Positions 8,616 to 18,487 are shown, counted from the first letter of the stretch. The stretch: DNA of 64,000 nucleotides from Paenibacillus sp. Soil522 (GCF_001428245.1 NZ_LMRV01000035.1:1-64000); one strand, 5' to 3'. Notes: a model not told the origin generated them from the sequence alone. Translations and numbers: made by a program.

Positions 8616-9752
8616 TTAAGATGAAATGACCATTTTATCCCCGATCAAAGTAATTTCCGTATCATACGGGCTACCGATCCGGGCGCCGTCTTCAATGACC
8701 ACGCCGGAGCCGATAATCGCTCTATGGATCACGACATCTTTGCCGATGCGGCAGTTAGGCATAATAATCGAATCTTTGATCAGGCTCCTTTCACCGACTC
8801 TTACGCCATATGATAGTACAGAATGGTCGATTTCCCCGAATACCCTGCAGCCCTCATTTACCATGGAACGGTTAATTTTAGCGGTAGGCGCAATATATTG
8901 CGGTGGAAGGTTAGGGTTTTTCGTGTAAATTCGAGCTTTTTTGTCATGGAGAGAAAATGGCGGCTCATCCTCGAGCAGGTCCATATGCGCTTCCCAAAGG
9001 CTATCTAGCGTTCCGACATCTTTCCAATAGTCTTTGAATCGATAAGCTAATAAATATTGATTGCTTTCAAGCATAGCCGGAATGATATCTTTGCCGAAAT
9101 CGTTGGATGACAATGGATTTTCCTCATCAGCAATCAGCAATTCCCTTAATACACTCCAGTTGAAAATGTACACGCCCATGGATGCCAGGTTGTTTTTCGG
9201 ATATTTTGGCTTTTCGTCAAATTCGGTGATCCGGTCTTCTTCGTCCACATTCATAATGCCGAACCGGCTGGCCTCTTCTATCGGAACTTCTATAACCGCG
9301 ATGGTAGCGTCCGCGTTTGCATCCTTATGAGCCTTAATCATCGCGGCATAATCCATCTTATAAATATGGTCGCCGGAAATGACGAGCACATATTCCGGAT
9401 TATATTGCTCCAGATAGCTTATGTTCTGGTAAATGGCATGGGCTGTCCCTTTATACCAATTGCCCCCGTTTTTTGCGACATAAGGCGGAAGCACGGTAAC
9501 GCCTCCATTTTTCCGGTCCAAATCCCATGAACTGCCGATTCCTATGTAGGAATTGAGTACCATCGGCTGGTATTGGGTCAGCACCCCGACTGTCTGAATT
9601 CCGGAATTGCAGCAATTGCTCAATGTGAAATCAATGATTCGGTATTTGCCCCCAAAGGGAACGGCGGGCTTGGCAAGATTGGCGGTCAGATTGAATAATC
9701 GTTTCCCTTCACCCCCGGCCAACAGCATGGCTACGCATTCTATTTTTTGCAC
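8616..9752 (-). CDS. glgC: Glucose-1-phosphate adenylyltransferase GlgC
   Basis: 378 residues, typical for bacterial ADP-glucose pyrophosphorylase. It carries the substrate loop [34 protein letters not shown], the sugar-phosphate segment [14 protein letters not shown] and a C-terminal beta-helix ([20 protein letters not shown]). It makes ADP-glucose from glucose-1-phosphate and ATP, the committed step of glycogen synthesis. First gene of glgC-glgD-GH15. No glycogen synthase, branching enzyme or phosphorylase gene is adjacent. The start is GTG at 9752 with GAGGAG eight bases upstream. Confidence 0.92.
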   Translation of the reverse strand: MQKIECVAMLLAGGEGKRLFNLTANLAKPAVPFGGKYRIIDFTLSNCCNSGIQTVGVLTQYQPMVLNSYIGIGSSWDLDRKNGGVTVLPPYVAKNGGNWYKGTAHAIYQNISYLEQYNPEYVLVISGDHIYKMDYAAMIKAHKDANADATIAVIEVPIEEASRFGIMNVDEEDRITEFDEKPKYPKNNLASMGVYIFNWSVLRELLIADEENPLSSNDFGKDIIPAMLESNQYLLAYRFKDYWKDVGTLDSLWEAHMDLLEDEPPFSLHDKKARIYTKNPNLPPQYIAPTAKINRSMVNEGCRVFGEIDHSVLSYGVRVGERSLIKDSIIMPNCRIGKDVVIHRAIIGSGVVIEDGARIGSPYDTEITLIGDKMVISS

Positions 9753-9873
9753 CGGTTAATCTCCTCTCTGTCTCTCGCACTTGCTTACATTTACTCTTCC
9801 CCAGGATGTCGGTTGACGTCGTTAAGCTATACTTTTTCTTCCATTTAATCGACTCCTTTCTAGTATTTTTTAC

Positions 9874-9902
9874 ATTGTAAGCGAATTCATAAAAGATGTC
9901 AA
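9874..9902 (-). promoter_or_regulatory. Sigma-A promoter of glgC-glgD-GH15
   Basis: On the minus strand TTGACA (9897-9902), a 17-base spacer and TACAAT (9874-9879) form a near-consensus promoter about 120 bases upstream of glgC. In the leader, GAAAGGAG precedes a five-codon mini-ORF (ATG GAA GAA AAA GTA TAG), possibly chance. Confidence 0.8.
9876..9889 (+). promoter_or_regulatory. cre-like CcpA site overlapping the glgC promoter
   Basis: TGTAAGCGAATTCA matches the cre consensus TGWAANCGNTNWCA at 13 of 14 positions and overlaps the -10 box and spacer of the glgC promoter. A site there normally represses, so catabolite repression of glycogen synthesis is inferred. Confidence 0.5.
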
Positions 9903-9972
9903 TATATTCTGACAATTCAGAAAATATAAAATTAATGTTAACATTTGCTAGAGTTGTATGCGATAAATAGCA

Positions 9973-10017
9973 CAAAAAAAGCCGGGTTCCTCCTCTGTGG
10001 AATTGCCCCGGCTTCTT
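9973..10017 (-). terminator. Terminator of the PAS histidine kinase gene
   Basis: On the minus strand AAGCCGGG and CCCGGCTT form a stem followed by TTTTTTG, about 25 bases after the stop of the kinase gene. Confidence 0.8.
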
Positions 10018-10041
10018 GCTCTATCGTTCGTTTTCACAAAC

Positions 10042-11337
10042 CTAAAATTCAACAGGAAGAATAATATCAACGGTCGTCCCTTGATTCACTTTACTTTTTA
10101 TTGACATACTCCCCTTGTGTCCTTCTATTATTTTATTCGTTACCATTAATCCGAGACCCGTTCCAGTCTCTTTGGTGGAATGAAACGGTTCGCCCAGCTT
10201 TGGCAGTTGATCCTCAGGGATGCCGATGCCTTGATCAATAAACCTGATTAATATTTGATTAGGCTGAATATTTTTAACTTGAATACGGACTATACCTCCA
10301 TTATTCATCGCTTCCAGAGCATTTTTAAGAATGTTAATAAAAACCTGTTTCAGCTGATTTTCATCACACTTGATTAAGGGAATGCCACTATCATATTCCG
10401 TTATCATTTGCACATTTATAAGATTTGCCTGTGCGCTTAGCAGCAGCACGATATTCTGCAGTATACACTCCAATCTTTTTTCTTCCAGGGTGCGGACTAC
10501 CTGCGGATTTGAAACGATCATAAATTCATTTACGATAAAATTGATTCGTTCGATCTCGGCTTGCATAATCTCAAAATAGTTTTCATAACCGAGATTTTTC
10601 GAATTTAACAATTGCAAAAAACCTTTTAAAGACGTTAATGGATTCCGGATTTCATGCGCAACCCCCGCTGCCAATTGCCCTACTACAGAAAGCTTTTCAG
10701 ACTTCCTGATCATTTCCTCCGTTCGCTTTCGCTCTGTTATGTCTCTCATCACATTTTGAATGACGGGCTTGCCCAAATATTTATCAAAACAGATGCATGA
10801 GGTTTCGACGTCTATAATCTCTCCATCTAATCGGATAATCTTCTGCTCGATGCTTTCCGAACGTTCTTCCGCCGGTATAATAGACTGAATTCGTTCTGTC
10901 TCCATCTCATGATAGTCGGGATGCAAGAAATCAAAGATCGGTTTTCCTACCACTTCTTCAATCCTGGCTGCCCCAACTACTTTCAAAGCAGCATCGTTCG
11001 CATAAATCAAAATACCATCGCTATGAATCGTTATGGGTTCAGGCGAAAGCTTAATGATTTTCCGGTATCTGGACTCGCTGTCACGAAGCATCTCTTCTAT
11101 TTGATTCCGCTTAAAATTATTAATCTGCATAAGTAAATAAAGCATCCAAGCCATTACAACGACAAAGAAACAGCCTTTAATCGTTTGTATTCTAGTTATG
11201 ATTTCCGCGTCCTTGAAAAATATAAACAATATATTGTCTGTCAATACAATCCACAGGACTGTAATAAGTACATAGATGAATACTATTTTTAAAATGCTCA
11301 GTTTTCCATTGGAATTTTCTTGTCTGCTCGAGCTCAT
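10042..11337 (-). CDS. PAS-domain sensor histidine kinase
   Basis: About 431 residues: two membrane segments (IVFIYVLITVLWIVL and GCFFVVVMAWMLYLLMQI, about 15-80), one PAS domain with PAC motif (about 95-215), a HisKA domain with H-box VAHEIRNPLTSLKGFLQLL, and an HATPase domain with the N-box NILKNALEAM and GTGLGL. The layout resembles KinA-E-type phosphorelay kinases of sporulating Firmicutes. No response regulator is adjacent, which fits an orphan phosphorelay kinase, but that role is inferred. The ATG at 11337 has AAGGGA six bases upstream; the longer frame to 11409 lacks such a site. Confidence 0.85.
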   Translation of the reverse strand: MSSSRQENSNGKLSILKIVFIYVLITVLWIVLTDNILFIFFKDAEIITRIQTIKGCFFVVVMAWMLYLLMQINNFKRNQIEEMLRDSESRYRKIIKLSPEPITIHSDGILIYANDAALKVVGAARIEEVVGKPIFDFLHPDYHEMETERIQSIIPAEERSESIEQKIIRLDGEIIDVETSCICFDKYLGKPVIQNVMRDITERKRTEEMIRKSEKLSVVGQLAAGVAHEIRNPLTSLKGFLQLLNSKNLGYENYFEIMQAEIERINFIVNEFMIVSNPQVVRTLEEKRLECILQNIVLLLSAQANLINVQMITEYDSGIPLIKCDENQLKQVFINILKNALEAMNNGGIVRIQVKNIQPNQILIRFIDQGIGIPEDQLPKLGEPFHSTKETGTGLGLMVTNKIIEGHKGSMSIKSKVNQGTTVDIILPVEF

Positions 11338-11421
11338 GATGATTCCCTTCTTTTCCCTATAAGTTGCTTCGAGACTTAGGAGCCATGCTCTTAAAAAAGC
11401 CTGGTTCACTCCCTCATTGAC

Positions 11422-11435
11422 TAAAAACGGTTACA
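11422..11435 (+). promoter_or_regulatory. Weak cre-like site upstream of the PAS kinase
   Basis: TAAAAACGGTTACA matches the cre consensus at 13 of 14 positions, lacking the second-position G. It lies about 90 bases upstream of the kinase start. Chance occurrence is possible. Confidence 0.3.
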
Positions 11436-11895
11436 ATCAGCATATGTAGAGTGTTTTTTTAAAAGGGATTTACATTTAGTGTATTTTTACAGAAAAAGTC
11501 CTAACTGAAAAATATTATCCTTCTTTACTTATATATCGGAAAATATTTTCCCAACATGACCGAGTATAAGATAATTTATTTTCCTAGTCAATGCTAATTC
11601 GGATAATTTCCAACGATCATGCTAGGATTTAATTTTAGGTTAACAATGAACGCACACGGCACGGGTTAAATGATAGACGGCAGCCCTCATTTTGCTGATA
11701 CATCCGTTATAAACTAAGCAGTCAGCGGTATTTTCGTTTACAAAAAATTAATATTTTATAACAGGAAAGTCATAGTCGATTGCAGACCATCTATTTTCTA
11801 TTGCATATTGAATGGACGTGAAATATAATTTGTCTGTTCAGGAAAAATTTTTCCTGTATTTAGAAACGGTCAATCTTATTCGGGTGGTGATGAAC
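11436..11895. other. AT-rich divergent intergenic region
   Basis: This stretch separates the divergent kinase and LacI-family genes. No coding sequence or RNA gene was recognised. It must hold the promoters of both, but no clear consensus pair could be singled out. Confidence 0.4.
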
Positions 11896-12885
11896 ATGAA
11901 AATAACGATTAACGATATAGCAGAAATGGCCGGGGTTTCGATATCTACAGTCTCAAGAGTGCTCAATAACAGCAAACCCGTTAAAGAGGAAGTACGGAAA
12001 CGGGTTATAGAAGCAATCAAGCAAACCAACTATCGCCATAGCGCTTTAGCGAGCGATGTTAACAAGAGTGAATCTTGCCTGATCGGCGTCATTATTCCGT
12101 TATATATCCATACGGTATTGGACGAATTTATCATTGGTATCAAAAACGTAGCCAATTTTTACGGCTATGACGTTTTGATTACACAAACAGATGGTACCAT
12201 CGAAAGCGAGCTTCAGCATTTGCAGCTATTTCGTAAACTTCAAATTCACGGCATTATTTTCACAGGAACGCCTATACATAAGAAGCATGTCGACATGATT
12301 GAAAGCACACCGTGCATTGCGATCGGCCAAATCTCAAGTCTCCCTTCCATTCCTTCTGTGCATGTTGATAACATAATGGCTGCCTATGAAGCAGTAACCT
12401 CCCTGATACATAAGGGCCACCGCAATATTGCCATGATTCGCGGTACAGGCATATCGGCCGTAGGCGAAGAGCGTTTTATAGGTTATCGGCAGGCTTTAAA
12501 GGATGCCGGTATTACTATGCGCAAAGATTGGGTCGCGGAGAGCGGGTTTTCCGTTGAGGAGGGTATGAGCGCGATGGACAGCATTGCAGCAGCAGGTTCG
12601 TTGCCTACCGCTGTATTTTGTTCAACTGATCTCATGGCTCTGGGAGCGATGAATTATTTACTGGACAATGGCCTTCGCATTCCTGAAGACGTTTCCGTTT
12701 TCGGCTTTGACGGCACCTACATGTCAACTATAGTAAGACCTAGACTTTCGACAGTGGAATACTCCGATACGGAGATCGGCATGACGGCTGCCCGCAATCT
12801 GTTCAAAATGATCAAAGGAGCCACGGATATTCCTCAGCATACCAATGTAACGCATTACGTAGCGATTCGCGACAGTACGCATTGA
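11896..12885 (+). CDS. LacI-family transcriptional regulator
   Basis: About 329 residues. The N-terminus has the LacI helix-turn-helix and hinge: ITINDIAEMAGVSISTVSRV then LNNSKPVKEEVRKRVIEAI (about 3-45). It is followed by a periplasmic-binding-protein-like sensor domain (CLIGVIIPLYIHTVLDEFI...; FCSTDLMALGAMNYLLDNGL; VSVFGFDG). It should bind a palindromic operator as a dimer and respond to a sugar. The target is unknown; a LacI-type palindrome lies at 2991-3006. The ATG at 11896 is preferred because GGTGGTG lies six bases upstream and the HTH starts at once; the longer frame from 11812 adds residues unlike the family. Confidence 0.85.
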   Translation: MKITINDIAEMAGVSISTVSRVLNNSKPVKEEVRKRVIEAIKQTNYRHSALASDVNKSESCLIGVIIPLYIHTVLDEFIIGIKNVANFYGYDVLITQTDGTIESELQHLQLFRKLQIHGIIFTGTPIHKKHVDMIESTPCIAIGQISSLPSIPSVHVDNIMAAYEAVTSLIHKGHRNIAMIRGTGISAVGEERFIGYRQALKDAGITMRKDWVAESGFSVEEGMSAMDSIAAAGSLPTAVFCSTDLMALGAMNYLLDNGLRIPEDVSVFGFDGTYMSTIVRPRLSTVEYSDTEIGMTAARNLFKMIKGATDIPQHTNVTHYVAIRDSTH

Positions 12886-13156
12886 GCTGCCTCCCCTTGT
12901 TAGAACTCCAATCGCTAAGCTGTCTCAGGTTCTTGATTCGTTATCAATTAGGTATCACCAATAGATTACATTGAATAAAGTCGAGTTAATAGCAAATTAA
13001 CAGACATCTTACATTAAAAAACAGATTTATATAATCGCTGTATCTCTCATGTGTTGGCACTCTCGATCGCTCCCTCCCGTTGAGCATAAAGAAGGAGCAA
13101 GTTAGTTCCTCTCCGCGTATGTCCTACATATAATGGCTTCTGGAGGTGAAAATATT

Positions 13157-13390
13157 TTGCTACAAATGCCATGGTATACGAAGGCTTTGGGATTAGTCGG
13201 CCAGCCTGTGGGGGTTTCATTGGTTAACGGGCAAGGTGTAACGGGGGTTTTATGCAGCGTCAGCGGCGGCACCGTGGTTCTGCAGGAGTACTTGTATCAA
13301 AGCCAATTTGCCACAAAGCAGTATCCCTTCAATATGATTCAGGATATTAATTCTTTTCCGGGCTGCAGCGTTCCTGGCCCTTTGTTTTGA
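13157..13390 (+). CDS. Small coat-like protein with an SH3/LSm-like fold pattern
   Basis: 77 residues (LLQMPWYTKALGLVGQPVGV...). The pattern GQPVGVSLVNGQGVTGVLC, then SGGTVVLQEYLYQSQFATK and FNMIQDIN is a run of short beta strands like those in small spore-coat or LSm-like barrel proteins of Paenibacillus. No function can be assigned from sequence. The TTG at 13157 is chosen because GGAGGTGA lies six bases upstream; the ATG at 13133 has no ribosome binding site. A strong terminator follows, so it is a single-gene unit. The barrel pattern resembles the C-terminal part of the protein at 22607-23056. Confidence 0.6.
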   Translation: MLQMPWYTKALGLVGQPVGVSLVNGQGVTGVLCSVSGGTVVLQEYLYQSQFATKQYPFNMIQDINSFPGCSVPGPLF

Positions 13391-13414
13391 CATCCAATAT
13401 TTCTGGACACAAAT

Positions 13415-13456
13415 AAAACGAACCGTTCAAGAGTCTCCTTGTCGGTTCGTTTTTTA
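13415..13456 (+). terminator. Rho-independent terminator
   Basis: AAACGAACCG and CGGTTCGTTT form a 10-bp stem followed by TTTT, about 25 bases after the stop of the small coat-like gene. Confidence 0.85.
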
Positions 13457-13602
13457 TATTGGAACTTTACTTGTAGCAGATTCAGACTAAAGGCGGGGTG
13501 CCCCCCCTGCTTAAGGCGGTTATTCTTTCCACTAAATTCCTGTACATTATAGGAGGCGCTGAGTGACTGGAAACTGTTTACTTGAAAGGGGAATTGAAAT
13601 AC

Positions 13603-14574
13603 ATGTGGAGACGGGTCCGCAAAATTGCGTTTTACCTGCTCGTGATGCTTATGGTGCTGGCAGGTATCGGTGCTGCTTATCAATGGTACGGTTCCGTGCA
13701 GGACAGGAAAACATATAAAACAACCGGGAAACTGTATGATGTAGCAGGCGGCAAGATGCATCTCTATACGGAAGGTGAAGGAGACACTACGGTAGTGTTC
13801 GCTTCAGGGTGGGGAACGGTGAATCCTTACGCCGATTTTTATCCTTTGTATGAAGGGCTGAAGCAGCATGTGAAGCTTGCAGTCTATGACCGGCTCGGTT
13901 ACGGTTTCAGCGATATAACCGGCAGAAAACGGGATATCGATACGATCACCGACGAGATTCATGAGCTGCTTCAAGCATCCGGACAGAAACCGCCTTATGT
14001 GTTCGCCGCCCACTCTCTGGGTGCTCTGGAAACCATCCGGTACGCGCAGCGGTTTCCAGAAGAAGTGAAGGGTATACTGCTCATAGAAGGCGGAAGTCCT
14101 GAATATTACAATTTCAGCCCGGAGCTTACCCTTATTCCTTGGACGTACAAAGGACTTCGGACATTGGGCATACTGCGGACATTGTATCATATGAACGGCT
14201 TCGCCGAATGGGTTGCCGACCAAAGCAACGGGGAGAAGCTGCTGCCGGAGGAGCTGAAGGAATTAAACCGCAAAGCCACACTGCTTAAGGCCGGGAACCG
14301 GAATATGACGGATGAAATACGCCAAAGCCGAGAGAATGCCGGAATCGTGCTTGCAGGCGGAAAGCCGCTTAACATCCCCATTACAGTAATGACTGCCGAT
14401 TATTTCGGCAAGCTGGACGATGATCAAGCATGGAAAGACAGCCAAGCAGCGCTTCCTTCATGGTCCGTTTCCGGCAAGCAAATCATCGTGCAAAGCAGCT
14501 CCCATTATATACACAGCTATCAGCCAGGCCTTGTTGTTGATGAGCTGCTAAAACTGGCCGGGCAGGTTGAATGA
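13603..14574 (+). CDS. Membrane-anchored alpha/beta hydrolase
   Basis: About 323 residues. An N-terminal hydrophobic segment (IAFYLLVMLMVLAGIGAAY, about 8-26) acts as a signal anchor or signal peptide, followed by an alpha/beta-hydrolase fold: oxyanion region VVFASGWGTVNPY, nucleophile elbow AAHSLGALE (Ser) and a late His in SSHYIHSYQPGL. The substrate is unknown. GAAAGGGG lies about 11 bases before the ATG at 13603; an upstream TTG at 13594 is an alternative. It converges with the sugar-binding-protein gene, with only 17 bases between the stops. Confidence 0.75.
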   Translation: MWRRVRKIAFYLLVMLMVLAGIGAAYQWYGSVQDRKTYKTTGKLYDVAGGKMHLYTEGEGDTTVVFASGWGTVNPYADFYPLYEGLKQHVKLAVYDRLGYGFSDITGRKRDIDTITDEIHELLQASGQKPPYVFAAHSLGALETIRYAQRFPEEVKGILLIEGGSPEYYNFSPELTLIPWTYKGLRTLGILRTLYHMNGFAEWVADQSNGEKLLPEELKELNRKATLLKAGNRNMTDEIRQSRENAGIVLAGGKPLNIPITVMTADYFGKLDDDQAWKDSQAALPSWSVSGKQIIVQSSSHYIHSYQPGLVVDELLKLAGQVE

Positions 14575-14591
14575 TTCGAATAGGAGCGATT

Positions 14592-15548
14592 CTAATTTAA
14601 TATTTGTGTGAGGAAATCTAATTTTTCCTTCGCATTATCTTTCGTTATGATGTCAATACCGCTGTCAATCCTTGTTTCAACGGTCTCCCCTTCAATCGCT
14701 TTCAATGCGTTTTCAACACTTAAATAACCCATGTCATAAGGGTTCTGTGTCACTGTAGCGGTCAGCGTTCCCGCTTCAATGGCCTTGACCATGTCTATAA
14801 TACCGTCCGCTCCGACGACCGGAATTTTTAAACCTTTTTCTTCTATTACTTTTAATGCCTTTAGAGCTAAAGTGTCATAAGTGGCAAATACACCTTTAAT
14901 ATCGGAATTCGTCTGATACATATTCGTTTTCAAAAGGCTACTCATTACTGATCTAACCTCTGCAATGTCGTCAACATACTCAAACTGCTGCTCGACAATT
15001 TTAATTCCAGCGGCTTCTAAAGTTTCTTTAGCTCCTTTTATCCGTTCATTCGCGTTTACTGATATCCCCCCAATGAGGGCTACTTGATCCCCGGGCTGCA
15101 GCATGGAAGCTAACAGCTCTCCTGCTTTTTTGCCCAATGCAGGGTTATCCGTTCCAATATAAGCCGTTTTATCATTCCAATCGGCTTCCGTATCCACAAA
15201 CAAAACAGGAATATTTTTTTTCTTATATTCCATTAATATAGGAATAATGGAAGAAGGTTGTTGCGGAGCGACAACCAGTGCATCCGGATTTTGCCTCAAA
15301 ACGTTTTTCAACAATGTTGCCTTTGTCAGACTTTTGGAATTAGGTGCTAGCACTTTACCCTCTATATTAAAATCAAGAAATGCTTTATTCGCGCCTGCTT
15401 CAACAATTTTCCAATACTCTGAATCTAATCCTTCAAGTACGACAACAACCTTCGGCCTCTCATCCCTATCTATTAACCTGACAGTTAACCCGATTAAAGC
15501 GAAAAGTACGATTGTGCAAACCAATAGGACCATCCATCTTTTCTTCAT
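14592..15548 (-). CDS. Sugar-type periplasmic-binding protein, membrane-anchored
   Basis: 318 residues. An N-terminal hydrophobic segment (WMVLLVCTIVLFALIGLTV) lacks a lipobox, so it looks like a signal anchor. The rest is a type-1 periplasmic-binding fold of the ribose-binding-protein class: ADAL-like VVAPQQPSSIIPIL, PVLFVDTEADWNDKTAYIGT, ALIGGISVNANERIKGAKET and IPVVGADGIIDMVKAI. No permease or ATPase is nearby. It ends an operon of sensor genes, so ligand sensing outside the membrane for one of the kinases is more plausible than transport; this is inference. The start is ATG at 15548 with GGAGGGGA upstream. Confidence 0.75.
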   Translation of the reverse strand: MKKRWMVLLVCTIVLFALIGLTVRLIDRDERPKVVVVLEGLDSEYWKIVEAGANKAFLDFNIEGKVLAPNSKSLTKATLLKNVLRQNPDALVVAPQQPSSIIPILMEYKKKNIPVLFVDTEADWNDKTAYIGTDNPALGKKAGELLASMLQPGDQVALIGGISVNANERIKGAKETLEAAGIKIVEQQFEYVDDIAEVRSVMSSLLKTNMYQTNSDIKGVFATYDTLALKALKVIEEKGLKIPVVGADGIIDMVKAIEAGTLTATVTQNPYDMGYLSVENALKAIEGETVETRIDSGIDIITKDNAKEKLDFLTQILN

Positions 15549-15619
15549 CGCTCATCCCCTCCCCGCATGGTTTTTCCGGACATTCGGAATTCTGTTTCGC
15601 TTCATGCGTTCATGCATAA

Positions 15620-17671
15620 TCAAAGCCTGAAACGAATAGAAAAGACAGTCCCATGATCACCTGATTTTACATCGATGACAGCATGATGACGTTCAGCCAC
15701 ACTGTAGCAAATAGCTAGGCCTAATCCGGATCCCTTCTCTTTCGTTGTGAAGAAGGGGGTTCCTATTTTCTCCAGTAGCTCCGGTTTAATTCCCACTCCC
15801 TCATCCCGTATCTCCAGAACGGCCGATTGTTCTTCAGAATATGTCTTTATCGTAAGCGTTCCTCCTGAAGACATGGCCTCCAACCCATTTAAAACGAGAT
15901 TCAATATAAGCTGGCGAATTTCCTTTTCATCTAAATATAGTTCCGGGCAATCCCCTAATTCAAGCAGCACATGCTTGTCAGAAAGCAGCGCTTCTGCCTG
16001 AATCAGCGGAAATAGCGCTATTAAAATCTCATTGAGATGCTTTTGGGTTTTATCATTGACTTTATTTTTAGCCAGAGTCAGAAATTCTGTAATGATGCCG
16101 TTGGCCCGATCAAGTTCTCCCATCATTAATTCAATATGCTCCAGTGAAAGAATATCACGTTTAAACTTGGACATTTGTAAAAATCCCCTGACAGAAGTCA
16201 ATGGATTTCGAATTTCATGGGCAATTCCTGCTGCCATCTCCCCAATTAAATTCAAACGGTCCAATCGAGCCATTTCTTTCTCCAATAGAATTCTTTCGGT
16301 TATGTCAGTCACAACAATGATAATACATGCTTCTCCTTGGATTTCTATTCGTTCTGTTGACAATAAACCCTCGCGCACTTCCTCGGACTTGCTCCTATAT
16401 CGAATCTTCTCATTGCGAATCGATTTCCCGCATTCAAGACTGAATAAACCGGTATTGCTCCTATCAGAGTCCGGTATAAGATGCAGCATATCGTCCGTTT
16501 GATTCTTTACCTCTTCATAACAATAACCGGTATAATGTAACCATCTCTCATTAACATCAATGAACCTTCCATCCTGGAGAGAACGAATTGCTATCAAGCA
16601 AGGACTGGACTCAAAAATTTTCCGAAAACGTTCCTGGGATAAGCGAAGATCGTCCGCTATTTTTTTTCGCTCCTCAATTTCTTTCTGGAGCTTCTCGTTA
16701 GCCAGTAAGAGTTCCAAAGTCCGCTCTTCCACCAGCTTCTCTAAATCATTGAATTGCTGCCTTCGCAGAGCCTCGAACTTTTTTCTATCCGTAATATCAC
16801 GAATGGAACATACATAGATGTTTTGATTCTCTATATTTGCTTCCCCAATTTGAATATCCGCGGGAAAAATGCTTTTGTCTTTGCGCAAGGCAACAGCCTC
16901 CATCAACTTGCCGGTAATCGGCTTGACCTTGGGAGAAATGATCAATGAGGCCTCTTTCCCATCATCTTGCTTAAAGGCAGGGAGAAGGTTAGCGACATGC
17001 TGGCCTAATAACTCATCAGTGATGTAACCAAACATATCTTTAACTGCATGGTTGACAGAAAAAATATATCCGCTTTCATCAAATGTTATAATCGTATCTA
17101 TCAGTGTCTCTCCAATCACCCTCGCCACTGCTTCCTTATTGCGCAAATCCAGCGTCGTGCGGTCAAGTTTTTGGTTAACTTCCTGAAGCTCAAGAGTACG
17201 CTCCCATTCACTTTGTTCATAATTTTTGTGAATGTTTATAAGTTGTTCAATTTTCCGCCTCAGCGTTTCCGGATGGAAGGGTTTGGTGATATAGTCAATG
17301 GCTCCAACGGAATAACCACGAAGGACATTTTCAATATCCTGGCTAATAGCAGTAACAAAAATAATAGGGATATGTTTTGATTTTTCTCTTTCCTTGATTA
17401 ATTTAGCCGTTTCAAATCCATTCAATCCCGGCATTTGCACGTCCAGCACAATAACGGAAAAGTCCCGCTGTAAAACATACATCAATGCTTCTTCACCCGA
17501 ATTTGCTTTGGTAAAACAATAGTTCGGGGACATGAGCACAGCTTCTAAAGCTAATAAATTTTCCGGGTGATCATCCACTATTAAAATATTGACCTTTTCG
17601 GCGGATATTGCACTATTTGATTTTACGGTACATTCTTTCTGCGGAATCAAACTCTTCGTAATGGTCAGCAT
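15620..17671 (-). CDS. REC-PAS-PAS histidine kinase
   Basis: About 683 residues. An N-terminal receiver domain (VNILIVDDHPENLLALEAVL; phospho-acceptor Asp in VIVLDVQMPGLNG; Lys in DYITKPFHPETLRRKI) is followed by a coiled coil, two PAS/PAC domains (about 170-300 and 345-470), HisKA (AAGIAHEIRNPLTSVRGFLQ) and HATPase (LNLVLNGLEAM; GSGLGLAIC). There is no membrane segment, so it is a cytoplasmic kinase controlled through its own receiver. The frame is open to 17710. ATG at 17671 is the best available start but its ribosome binding site (GAGAGGGG) is 14 bases away, so the start is uncertain. It overlaps the 3' end of the CheR gene, indicating translational coupling. Confidence 0.8.
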   Translation of the reverse strand: MLTITKSLIPQKECTVKSNSAISAEKVNILIVDDHPENLLALEAVLMSPNYCFTKANSGEEALMYVLQRDFSVIVLDVQMPGLNGFETAKLIKEREKSKHIPIIFVTAISQDIENVLRGYSVGAIDYITKPFHPETLRRKIEQLINIHKNYEQSEWERTLELQEVNQKLDRTTLDLRNKEAVARVIGETLIDTIITFDESGYIFSVNHAVKDMFGYITDELLGQHVANLLPAFKQDDGKEASLIISPKVKPITGKLMEAVALRKDKSIFPADIQIGEANIENQNIYVCSIRDITDRKKFEALRRQQFNDLEKLVEERTLELLLANEKLQKEIEERKKIADDLRLSQERFRKIFESSPCLIAIRSLQDGRFIDVNERWLHYTGYCYEEVKNQTDDMLHLIPDSDRSNTGLFSLECGKSIRNEKIRYRSKSEEVREGLLSTERIEIQGEACIIIVVTDITERILLEKEMARLDRLNLIGEMAAGIAHEIRNPLTSVRGFLQMSKFKRDILSLEHIELMMGELDRANGIITEFLTLAKNKVNDKTQKHLNEILIALFPLIQAEALLSDKHVLLELGDCPELYLDEKEIRQLILNLVLNGLEAMSSGGTLTIKTYSEEQSAVLEIRDEGVGIKPELLEKIGTPFFTTKEKGSGLGLAICYSVAERHHAVIDVKSGDHGTVFSIRFRL

Positions 17672-18476
17672 ATCTTGTATACCGAATCCCCTCTCTATTA
17701 CCGAGACCAATAAAACCCGATAAACTTAAACTCTCATAAAACAGCTGATGTACATGATTTTGCAAAGATTTATTAAAATAAATCATCACATTTCGGCAAA
17801 TAATGATGTGAAATTCATTAAAAGAGTGATCGGTCGCCAAATTATGCTGAGCAAATACAACATTTTCCCGAAGAAAAGGATGGAAAATCACTTTATCCTG
17901 CTTAACTGTGTAGTATTCGGAAAAGGCCCTCGTTCCACCAGCTTCCAAATAATTTTTAGTATACATTTGCATCCGTTCTAAAGGGAAAACTCCACTTTTT
18001 GCCTCTTCTAAAAGAGTGCCATTCATATCTGTTGCATAGATTTTAGTTTTGTCGTATATTCCTTCCTCGTGCAAAAGAATGGCCATCGAATAAACTTCTT
18101 GTCCTACTGAACAGCCTGCATGCCAAATCCGAATAAATGGGTATTCCCTCAGCTTCGGAATGACTTTATTTCGAAAGGATAAAAAAAAGCTGGGATCGCG
18201 GAACATCTCCGTCACATTGATAGAGAAATCAGCATAAAATCTTTTCATCAAGTCAGGGTCATGGAAAACCTTCTCCTGAAGGCCAGATATGCTTTTTAAT
18301 TTCTCAGCACGAATGCGATACCATATTCTGCGCTGAATAAAGGGAAATGAATAGTACCTAAAATCAAAGCCGTAATAACGATACATGCCTTCAAGCAATA
18401 ATTCGATTTCAATTTTTTCTAATTCGGCATCATCTTGTATTTGATTTTTACTCTTTTCATCGATTAGCTCTGTAAT
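17613..18476 (-). CDS. CheR-type methyltransferase
   Basis: About 287 residues if translation begins at an ATT codon at 18476, or 261 from a TTG at 18398. It has the CheR N-terminal helical domain (ELEKIEIELLLEGMYRYYGF, FRYYSFPFIQRRIWYRI), the SAM-binding motif GCSVGQEVYSMAIL and the FHIIICRNVMIYFNK motif. CheR enzymes methylate glutamates, usually on chemoreceptors. No receptor or CheB is nearby; the flanking genes are kinases. The conserved N-terminal residues upstream of the TTG are in frame back to a stop beside the kinase gene, with no ATG, GTG or TTG among them, so a non-standard start or coupling to the upstream gene is suspected. Confidence 0.75.
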   Translation of the reverse strand: MTELIDEKSKNQIQDDAELEKIEIELLLEGMYRYYGFDFRYYSFPFIQRRIWYRIRAEKLKSISGLQEKVFHDPDLMKRFYADFSINVTEMFRDPSFFLSFRNKVIPKLREYPFIRIWHAGCSVGQEVYSMAILLHEEGIYDKTKIYATDMNGTLLEEAKSGVFPLERMQMYTKNYLEAGGTRAFSEYYTVKQDKVIFHPFLRENVVFAQHNLATDHSFNEFHIIICRNVMIYFNKSLQNHVHQLFYESLSLSGFIGLGNREGIRYTRYADHYEEFDSAERMYRKIK

Positions 18477-18487
18477 GGTAGTCCCGC

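Noticed and set aside
9845..9870. Five-codon mini-ORF with a good Shine-Dalgarno in the glgC leader
   Set aside because: It could be a leader peptide, but no attenuator hairpin or regulatory codons support it.
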